Positions 1-4,151 of a DNA stretch of 5,849 nt are shown here, one piece after another; positions within the stretch are counted from its first letter, which is position 1, and each line of letters starts with the position of its first letter. Location: contig MGLY01000076.1 of NCBI GenBank assembly GCA_001794935.1, positions 1,979 through 7,827 of the forward strand. Reading direction: 5' to 3'. Source of the stretch: Chlamydiae bacterium RIFCSPHIGHO2_12_FULL_49_9 (GTDB lineage Bacteria; Chlamydiota; Chlamydiia; Chlamydiales; SM23-39). The position numbers and the translations under genes are program-made. The notes under the pieces were generated by a model. It ran no database searches. It saw nothing but the letters and a program-made list of their open reading frames with translations, and was not told the DNA's origin.

Positions 1-600
1 CGGCATTCCCCCAATCGGGCCGAGTTTTTTCTTTCCGAAAACAAAGGTCAAAAGAGAGATTGCCATTCCAAGAGATGCAATTGAAAATCCAAAACTCCAG
101 CTATAGGCGCTGACTATGGCTCCGGCAAAAAGAGGAGGCATCAAAGCGCCGAGGTTAATTCCCATGTAAAAAATGGTAAATCCCCCGTCTCTCCTCGGAT
201 CGCCTGTGTGATACAGCTCGCCGACCAGGCTCGACACGTTCGGTTTAAAAAATCCATTCGCGATGATCACTATGCTAAGGCCTAAAAAGAGCGCTTTTTC
301 ACTTTCAAACGCCATGATCCCATAGCCCAAGATAAATAAAAGTCCGCCAATAATGATCGATTGAGAAAACCCAATCAGCCTATCGGCAATGTAGCCGCCG
401 ACAACAGGGGTTAAAAAAAGCATCGAAGTGAATGCGCCATATAAGAGATAGGCTCCTCCATCTGTGTACCCAAGCCCTTTGCTCATGTACAAGACGAGGA
501 TCGTCTGAACCATGTAGAAGCCGAACCGCTCCCAAAGCTCAGTGAAAAAGAGAAGATAAAGCCCTTTCGGCTGCGATTGATTCCTTTCCAAGACACTCAT
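1..600 (-). CDS. POT/PTR family proton-coupled oligopeptide transporter, N-terminal part (runs off left edge)
   Basis: This is an open frame of exactly 200 codons, read leftward from an ATG at 600-598 and still open at base 1. It encodes an inner-membrane MFS transporter that imports di- and tripeptides with protons. Visible family marks are the ExxER motif of helix 1 (E21, E24, R25 in ELWERFGFY), the PTR2 signature GGYIADRLIG at 68-77, the helix-4 lysine in FFKPN (K119), and the second PTR2 signature FYMGINLGAL at 144-153, preceded by a DPRRDGGF loop. About five to six hydrophobic helices are covered, so roughly 60% of a usual POT protein (about 450-500 residues) lies outside the window. The next internal Met (30) falls after the ExxER motif, so Met1 is the only sensible start. 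There is no real Shine-Dalgarno, only GAG touching the ATG; a good promoter lies immediately upstream. Peptide import fits an amino-acid-auxotrophic intracellular bacterium. The family call is secure; the substrate is inferred from the family. Confidence 0.93.
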   Translation of the reverse strand, partial: MSVLERNQSQPKGLYLLFFTELWERFGFYMVQTILVLYMSKGLGYTDGGAYLLYGAFTSMLFLTPVVGGYIADRLIGFSQSIIIGGLLFILGYGIMAFESEKALFLGLSIVIIANGFFKPNVSSLVGELYHTGDPRRDGGFTIFYMGINLGALMPPLFAGAIVSAYSWSFGFSIASLGMAISLLTFVFGKKKLGPIGGMP

Positions 601-614
601 CTCAAATAATTTTT

Positions 615-643
615 ACAATACAGGAAGAGTCTTGCGGCGTCAA
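615..643 (-). promoter_or_regulatory. Sigma70-type promoter of the peptide transporter gene
   Basis: On the minus strand there is TTGACG (643-638), a 17-base spacer, then TATTGT (620-615). This matches TTGACA/TATAAT at 5 of 6 and 4 of 6 positions with ideal spacing. The expected transcription start, about 7 bases past the -10, is near 608, leaving a leader of only about 8 bases before the ATG. That would explain why no Shine-Dalgarno is seen. The start point is inferred. Confidence 0.6.
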
Positions 644-731
644 CAGCGGAAGGGGGGTTGCCACTTGAACCTATCTAACTAAAAAGTTTCGGTCGATTTT
701 CGGGTTCTTAGGCTCTAACCATTTATTTTAA

Positions 732-760
732 ATATCTTAAGAAAGATATCTTTTTATAGT
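732..760 (+). promoter_or_regulatory. Palindrome and candidate -10 element upstream of the YqaA-like gene
   Basis: This AT-rich stretch holds a perfect 12-bp palindrome AAAGATATCTTT (742-753) and an overlapping 7-bp inverted repeat (732-738 against 743-749). TATAGT follows at 755-760, matching the -10 consensus at 5 of 6 positions, 23 bases before the ATG at 784. No convincing -35 lies 16-18 bases upstream; the palindrome occupies that spacer. It could be an operator or simply AT-rich promoter DNA. The rest of the 601-783 divergent region shows nothing else clear apart from the transporter promoter. Confidence 0.3.
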
Positions 761-783
761 CAAAACAGCTAAAATACAAGGCC

Positions 784-1374
784 ATGAGAAATACAACAGC
801 TAGGTTCTATAACTGGTCGCTTGCCAAGGCAACCTCCGAAAGGGCTCCCCTCTGGATTGCGCTCCTTTTCTTTCTCGAGCTTTTCCTCTTCATTCCGCTC
901 GATGCTGTCCTGATGTTTTTCTGCCTGCAGAATCGAAGAAACATTTTGCTCTACATCCTGATTGGAACGGCAGCTTCCACCCTAAGCGGGCTTTGCGGCT
1001 ATCTGATCGGATACTTCCTTTGGGATCTATTGGGTTCCTTTGTCGTGCCCCATCTGATCTCAAGTGCCTTTTTCGACAAGGTATCGCTCCAATTCCATCA
1101 CTATGAACATTGGGCAGTTTACTTTGGAGCGCTTCTCCCCCTCCCTCTCAAAGCGCTAAGTTTGGGCGCGGGCGTATTCCATCTCGGCATCCTCCCCTTC
1201 CTCTCCTACCTTTTTGCGGGAAGATTCCTCCGCTTTGCCCTTGTGGGCGGCGCAATGGCGATTTGGGGAGAAAAGGTCAAGCTCTTCGTCGACAAGCATT
1301 TCCACAGGATCATGGTACTCATCGGCGCAAAGCTCGCTCTAGCCTTCGCCCTCTTCTGGGCAATCGCTCACTAA
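784..1374 (+). CDS. YqaA/DedA-type membrane protein (SNARE-associated/VTT domain)
   Basis: A 196-residue polytopic inner-membrane protein of the short YqaA branch (COG1238) of the DedA/VTT superfamily. These proteins are linked to membrane homeostasis and phospholipid scrambling or flipping; the substrate here is unknown. Hydrophobic segments lie at about 22-48, 53-80, 111-160 and 177-195. Family marks are the re-entrant-like FIPLDAVL at 36-43 (the PxxE/D-type motif of DedA proteins), the glycine-rich GYLIGYFLW at 72-80, and GVFHLGILPF followed by the arginine-bearing GRFLRF at 130-151. The length is normal for YqaA. The ATG at 784 has only a short AAGG at 778-781, two bases away, so the ribosome site is weak. 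The gene diverges from the peptide transporter and converges on the Inc-like gene, their stop codons sharing bases 1372-1373. The family assignment is good; the function is inferred. Confidence 0.82.
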   Translation: MRNTTARFYNWSLAKATSERAPLWIALLFFLELFLFIPLDAVLMFFCLQNRRNILLYILIGTAASTLSGLCGYLIGYFLWDLLGSFVVPHLISSAFFDKVSLQFHHYEHWAVYFGALLPLPLKALSLGAGVFHLGILPFLSYLFAGRFLRFALVGGAMAIWGEKVKLFVDKHFHRIMVLIGAKLALAFALFWAIAH

Positions 1375-1922
1375 TTTCTACGGCCGCTTCCCGGAACAAC
1401 CCGGTCTTGCCCATCAGCTCCCTGAACAGCGTTGGCGAGCCTTGCTTTCCTCTCTACGACGTGTCTCGGTAAGCCATCGCCAGTCCCTGGGTGGTCGCTG
1501 GGAGAAGGAGCAGCGCTGCTTGATTGAACCGCCGAAGCAGACGCTTCCTGTCCTGGAACATGTCTTGGCAACCCATCTCCCGGCACAATCGCTCGAGGTC
1601 GAGCAGCCGGCGCCCCCGGGTGACGCGATGCCGGAGGATAGACTACTGCCTGCTGTCTTGGAATATGTCTTGGCAAATCCTCTTCCAATATAACCGCCGG
1701 ATACCGAGATGCTACCCCCGGTCTTCTCGTTGAATCGCCGAAGAGAAAAAGGAAAGCCCCGATACCGGAGAGCAAGGCAATAGGGGGCTGAGAGCTTGCT
1801 ATCCCAGCAAAAACAGAAAGAGCAATTGCCGAGACGATCCTTGCAACGCAGAGAACTTTTCGGCCCAAAGACAAAAAAGAGAAGCGGGAGGCTTCATTGA
1901 TAAAATTCCAACTGACTCGCAT
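1371..1922 (-). CDS. Putative inclusion-membrane (Inc)-like protein with LPRH repeat tail
   Basis: No close family is recognised. The 183-residue product has a short basic N-terminus (1-22), then two hydrophobic segments at about 24-42 and 48-62 joined by a tight SSQPP turn. This is the bilobed hairpin typical of chlamydial Inc proteins, which are type III-secreted into the inclusion membrane. The remaining 120 residues are rich in Pro, Ala, Arg, Ser and Gly. They carry three degenerate 13-residue copies of (G/E)-D-x-LPRH-(I/V)-P-x-(Q/R)-x-A, with LPRH at 83, 118 and 151. The ATG at 1922 has a strong GAGGGG Shine-Dalgarno (1933-1928) that overlaps the stop of the upstream gene, which supports both strand and start and suggests translational coupling. 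The tail DNA is clearly more GC-rich than its neighbours. It could instead be an ordinary two-helix membrane protein or a degrading gene. The Inc call is inference from topology. Confidence 0.6.
   Translation of the reverse strand: MRVSWNFINEASRFSFLSLGRKVLCVARIVSAIALSVFAGIASSQPPIALLSGIGAFLFLFGDSTRRPGVASRYPAVILEEDLPRHIPRQQAVVYPPASRHPGAPAARPRAIVPGDGLPRHVPGQEASASAVQSSSAAPSPSDHPGTGDGLPRHVVERKARLANAVQGADGQDRVVPGSGRRN
1443..1685 (-). repeat. Three degenerate 39-bp coding repeats (LPRH motif)
   Basis: Copies lie at 1647-1685, 1542-1580 and 1443-1481 (first to last in the gene), with LPRH motifs 35 and 33 codons apart. The first two share nearly identical DNA: on the plus strand TGTC(C/T)TGGAA(C/T)ATGTCTTGGCAA, two differences in 23 bases. 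The third is more diverged at DNA level but keeps D-G-LPRH-V. All three are in the same reading frame, as expected for repeats inside a real protein. Confidence 0.7.
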
Positions 1923-1927
1923 GATAT

Positions 1928-1933
1928 CCCCTC
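1928..1933 (-). promoter_or_regulatory. Shine-Dalgarno of the Inc-like gene overlapping the upstream stop
   Basis: GAGGGG on the minus strand, five bases (of GATATC) plus one from the ATG at 1922. The TGA stop of the repeat-domain gene (1934-1932) supplies the first bases of this site, so ribosomes ending the upstream gene sit on the next initiation site. This supports co-translation of the two genes. Confidence 0.65.
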
Positions 1934-2579
1934 AATATTGTCTAACTCGGACATAGTTGTTCATATTCACATTGATCAAAATGTTCTCATATCTCGAAGA
2001 CCCGAAACCATTGACACCGATCAAGATCGCATCGTTCAGGATCCAATCGCGAAAGATTTCCGCATCTGCCTCGGCGACTTCCCATCCGGTATTATCTGAA
2101 AGGATAAGTTCCCCTCTTCCCTGGTCAATCGCAGAGATGTAGCGAGTGAATTTTCCGTTGACGATCGGTCCGAGCGAAAGGTTTGCTTCGATAGAGACGC
2201 GGGTGTGCCTGTTGATGATTCTGTATTTATATCTGGAGAACCACCGATCGTTTTGGGCGATCAGGATCGCGTCATCGAGAAGCCAGGAAGAGAATCTATA
2301 TTGATCTCTCGGCGCCACTTTCCAAATGGATCCATCTTCTAATTCAAGCGTATCGTATTCTGCTTTATAGAGCCAATGGAGAGAGGAGGACGAGTAGACC
2401 CTCGGCGCCGTATCAAAAAACCCTGCGCTCCGGGAGGAGCTTTGCATAACGGCTTTCTGATCGCTCTCCGCCTTTGGCTTTCCTCTGGTACCCACAGGAA
2501 TGTGAGAGGGCTCTTCTTCCGCAAGCAATAAAAAAGGGACCGCGAGGCTGATGAGAGCAAAAGTTTTTAAAGCTTTCAT
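1932..2579 (-). CDS. Secreted protein with two tandem W...DAILI repeat domains
   Basis: A 215-residue product. The frame stays open to 2618, but the ATG at 2579 is chosen because AGGAG (2591-2587) sits seven bases upstream and the protein then starts with a clean Sec signal: MKALK, a hydrophobic core at 6-19, and likely cleavage after LLLA (20) before EEEP. There is no cysteine, so it is not a lipoprotein. Residues 21-65 are polar and low in order. Two copies of a roughly 57-residue domain follow, at about 77-132 and 156-213. Both share the pattern L-x-L-x-D-(G/N)-x-x-W-x-V, then F-x-x-W-(L/I)-L-x-DAILI-x-x-N, then SRY-x-x-x-(I/L)-x-N and a terminal V. The alternating pattern suggests small beta-rich folds. 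I recall similar W/D-I-I-N repeats in hypothetical proteins of chlamydia-related bacteria but cannot name the family. It is nine bases upstream of the Inc-like gene and probably co-transcribed. Role unknown; location envelope or outside. Confidence 0.8.
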   Translation of the reverse strand: MKALKTFALISLAVPFLLLAEEEPSHIPVGTRGKPKAESDQKAVMQSSSRSAGFFDTAPRVYSSSSLHWLYKAEYDTLELEDGSIWKVAPRDQYRFSSWLLDDAILIAQNDRWFSRYKYRIINRHTRVSIEANLSLGPIVNGKFTRYISAIDQGRGELILSDNTGWEVAEADAEIFRDWILNDAILIGVNGFGSSRYENILINVNMNNYVRVRQY

Positions 2580-2586
2580 GAATTGA

Positions 2587-2591
2587 CTCCT
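2587..2591 (-). promoter_or_regulatory. Shine-Dalgarno deciding the start of the repeat-domain gene
   Basis: AGGAG on the minus strand, seven bases from the ATG at 2579. It selects this ATG over the longer frame opening at 2618, which has no such site and would bury the signal peptide behind 13 extra residues. Confidence 0.75.
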
Positions 2592-2629
2592 GTTTTCAAA
2601 GTGCGGAGAGAATACCAAAGCGCTCTTTT

Positions 2630-2848
2630 TTAGGAATCAAAATTAGATAACAGTCGGTGGATTGCTTTTCCGGAGGCCATCGCCGTCTGCTCAATAAGAT
2701 CGATCAAAGAAGCTTTGCCATCTTCCTTAACCCTATAGGGAAACGACTCCGGCTTGCCCGCCAGACAGTCTTGGATCCAACCGTGGTTAGCCAATTTGTG
2801 CTGTAGGTGCTCCTCAAGCCCGCTTATGCTTTGAACGGCGATTCCCAT
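2630..2848 (-). CDS. Small protein of unknown function (72 aa)
   Basis: I do not recognise this protein. It is 72 residues, soluble-looking, with no signal peptide or membrane segment. Residues 8-28 and 46-69 look helical (LEEHLQHKLANHGWIQDC and ASLIDLIEQTAMASGKAIHRL), separated by a short polar or beta-like part with PYRVKEDG. There is a single Cys at 28. A good Shine-Dalgarno, GAGGG (2860-2856), lies seven bases before the ATG at 2848, which is the main reason to accept so short a gene. It reads in the same direction as its neighbours: 122 bases after the DUF1796 gene and 50 bases before the repeat-domain gene. It may belong to their operon, or start from its own promoter in the AT-rich gap upstream. 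A small regulator or chaperone is possible, but nothing in the sequence shows it. Confidence 0.6.
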   Translation of the reverse strand: MGIAVQSISGLEEHLQHKLANHGWIQDCLAGKPESFPYRVKEDGKASLIDLIEQTAMASGKAIHRLLSNFDS

Positions 2849-2923
2849 TCCATTTCCCTCAAATATTTGACGACGGCAATTTTAACAAAAATCAGAAAAT
2901 AAAAACAAACATTCATTAAATAT

Positions 2924-2949
2924 TTTAATAAAAAAATATTTTTATTAAA
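2924..2949. repeat. Perfect AT-only inverted repeat in the intergenic gap
   Basis: TTTAATAAAAA (2924-2934) and TTTTTATTAAA (2939-2949) are perfect 11-base complements around a four-base loop. The surrounding 2861-2970 gap is almost entirely A and T. It lies just past the stop of the DUF1796 gene and about 75 bases before the 72-residue gene. With no GC pair the hairpin is weak, so a classic terminator is unlikely. A protein-binding dyad, promoter UP-type DNA or a weak pause are alternatives. Confidence 0.4.
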
Positions 2950-2970
2950 CAGAAACATAATTAATCGATA

Positions 2971-3648
2971 TCATATCCGTTTAAAAATAGTGAGTTGATC
3001 AATCAGATGGCCATAATCTTCGATTTTGTGAGACTTTCTGATCTTGTACTCCAAAATTCCCTCCAGATCTTCCAAGTCCGGGGTGTCCATTTCCGCATAG
3101 TTGATGACAACGAGAGCAAAATCCAGTCCAGGAAATTTCTTCCGAAGAGTATTTCTCAAAGCCTCTGCATGGCTCTTGTCAATCGTTAAACACTCTTTGG
3201 TCAGATTCCAATAGAGGGGAGACAGGTTCAAATCAAAAGCCGCCCGGATAAAATAGACTTTGCCGGGATGCTTCCCAAGCTCCCTAAACCGCTCGAGCCG
3301 CCTCTCGTATTTCTCCGCGACTTCCAAATAACGGTCTTCAAAGTCGGTCTCGTACCAATCGTGCCAAAAGTCGATGTGATACTTCTCGTGGAAGACGTTT
3401 CCTCTCGACTCTTGCTTCAAATAGGCCTTGTCCATGAAGAGGGCAAAGTCATTATCCATTAGAGCGAGGAACTTTGCATAATCAAAAGTAAAGAGCCAGT
3501 CGAATGGATATGCAGCCGTTCTCGCTTTATGCCAATCGAGATAAGAGGCGACCTCGCAATGAGAGCCCAGACTTACAAAAAGAGGCGGCCCCTCGTCCGC
3601 AACCGCAACCGCAGAGAAAATCAAAAGCAGACAAATCAGTCTCTTCAT
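2971..3648 (-). CDS. Secreted DUF1796-family putative papain-like cysteine peptidase
   Basis: A 225-residue product. It begins with a Sec signal peptide (MKR, hydrophobic core 4-14, likely cleavage AVA/DEG after 17), so the enzyme would act in the envelope or outside. The mature part matches the DUF1796 pattern: FVSLGSHCEVASYL at 24-37 with the candidate nucleophile C31, the hallmark PFDW at 48-51, DNDFALFMDK at 65-74, and a His-rich HEKYHIDFWHDW at 87-98 with H91 or H96 as the candidate base. KYERRLERF at 113-121 and a KVYFIRA strand at 130-136 follow. The family is predicted to have a papain-like C/H/D fold; activity is not demonstrated here and no substrate is known. The ATG at 3648 lacks a good Shine-Dalgarno, and a perfect hairpin sits directly upstream. 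It heads the minus-strand block of exported proteins. Domain call strong; peptidase activity inferred. Confidence 0.8.
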   Translation of the reverse strand: MKRLICLLLIFSAVAVADEGPPLFVSLGSHCEVASYLDWHKARTAAYPFDWLFTFDYAKFLALMDNDFALFMDKAYLKQESRGNVFHEKYHIDFWHDWYETDFEDRYLEVAEKYERRLERFRELGKHPGKVYFIRAAFDLNLSPLYWNLTKECLTIDKSHAEALRNTLRKKFPGLDFALVVINYAEMDTPDLEDLEGILEYKIRKSHKIEDYGHLIDQLTIFKRI

Positions 3649-3650
3649 AA

Positions 3651-3672
3651 CTCGCTTTTATCAAAAAGCGAG
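3651..3672 (-). promoter_or_regulatory. Inverted repeat just upstream of the DUF1796 start codon
   Basis: CTCGCTTTT and AAAAGCGAG are perfect 9-base complements around a four-base loop, ending two bases before the ATG at 3648. In the mRNA the hairpin would lie on the ribosome-binding region, and the only SD-like bases (GCGAG) are inside its stem. It could damp translation, or act as an operator at DNA level. No T-tract makes it a terminator. Confidence 0.45.
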
Positions 3673-3766
3673 GAAGCTTATGACTCGCCTCAAAAAATTT
3701 CAAGGACCACTAGACGCTTTAATCTGTTTGTGCTGCAATCGACTTAATGGAAACTGAGGTTTTAGG

Positions 3767-3832
3767 ATGAAAATAACCGGCGTAGGCAACATTCCACCCC
3801 CCATCAGGCGACTCAAACAATCCCTATCTTGA
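3767..3832 (+). other. Short ORF with strong Shine-Dalgarno: leader peptide or frameshifted N-terminus of the next gene
   Basis: ATG at 3767 has GAGG (3756-3759) seven bases upstream, one of the best ribosome sites in the window. Translation as written gives 21 codons, beginning MKITGVGNIPPP, and stops at TGA (3830-3832) one base before the ATG of the following CDS. A run of six C (3797-3802) lies in the middle. Removing one C joins this start to the downstream frame, giving a continuous N-terminus through PSGDSNNPYLE into MLAIW and a protein of 127 residues. The frame-0 bases 3799-3833 already read as a natural polar linker, which favours a frame break over a true leader peptide. Alternatives are a coupled upstream ORF that delivers ribosomes to an SD-less start, or a base-count error in the assembly. 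Confidence 0.5.
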
Positions 3833-3833
3833 G

Positions 3834-4151
3834 ATGCTTGCTATTTGGACTAAGATCCAAAAATATGAACAAGACATTCAAGCAGAGCTGCAGAAGGCAG
3901 ATCCGGACTGGAACAAAATCAAAAGCGATCTTGAGAACATGCGGTTTGGCATTAAGGAGATTCTCTCGATCGCAAACGCAAATCGGATCAAAATCCCGAG
4001 CGATCCAAACTTTTTGCAAGAACTCGCATCCATGTCGACCCTAATCAGTTCGATGGAGGGCGCTATTGGAAACCCTCAAAAAATGGCCTCCCTTTTACAG
4101 GAATTCGGTCAATATATGACATCGATTTACCAAGACCTTCTTCAGGGCTGA
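3834..4151 (+). CDS. Small helical protein of unknown function, N-terminus probably broken
   Basis: I do not recognise this family. As sequenced it has 105 residues with no signal peptide or membrane segment. It looks almost all helical: about 1-22 (charged, coiled-coil-like, IQKYEQDIQAELQKAD), 26-48, 57-75 and 80-103, with Asn/Pro/Gly breaks between. Such small, acidic-to-neutral helical bundles occur among secretion chaperones and type III components, but no motif proves this. The ATG at 3834 has no Shine-Dalgarno; GAG touches it directly. The same frame is open back to 3786 without another start, and the credible start is ATG 3767 in another frame, before a C6 run. The true product is therefore probably 127 residues, or initiation is coupled to the short ORF. 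Its 3' end overlaps the convergent fic gene by 10 bases. It is divergent from the DUF1796 gene. Confidence 0.62.
   Translation: MLAIWTKIQKYEQDIQAELQKADPDWNKIKSDLENMRFGIKEILSIANANRIKIPSDPNFLQELASMSTLISSMEGAIGNPQKMASLLQEFGQYMTSIYQDLLQG

Noticed and set aside
1110..1472. Plus-strand ORF of 120 codons overlapping the end of the YqaA-like gene
   Set aside because: It is an alternate frame of a clear membrane-protein gene, with Arg/Pro-rich composition typical of an out-of-frame reading and no ribosome site.
1442..1693. Plus-strand ORF of 83 codons with its own repeated VLE(H/Y)VLA pattern, and the related 1524-1733 frame
   Set aside because: The repetition is the mirror of the minus-strand LPRH repeats. 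The minus frame has a strong Shine-Dalgarno, a hydrophobic hairpin and greater length, so it is taken as the gene.
2580..2618. Thirteen-residue N-terminal extension of the repeat-domain protein
   Set aside because: The ATG at 2579 has a well-placed AGGAG and gives an exposed signal peptide; the longer start has neither.
2849..2970. Replication-origin-like or mobile-element remnant in the AT-rich gap
   Set aside because: There are no iterons, DnaA-box cluster, terminal repeats or transposase fragments; only AT-rich DNA with one inverted repeat.
3529..3747. Plus-strand ORF of 72 codons across the DUF1796 start region
   Set aside because: It covers the antisense of a conserved domain and an intergenic hairpin, is rich in Arg/Lys/Asn as random frames often are, and has no ribosome site.
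3813..4019. Minus-strand ORF of 68 codons opposite the small helical gene
   Set aside because: It shows no coherent features, and the opposite strand encodes a regular amphipathic helical protein.
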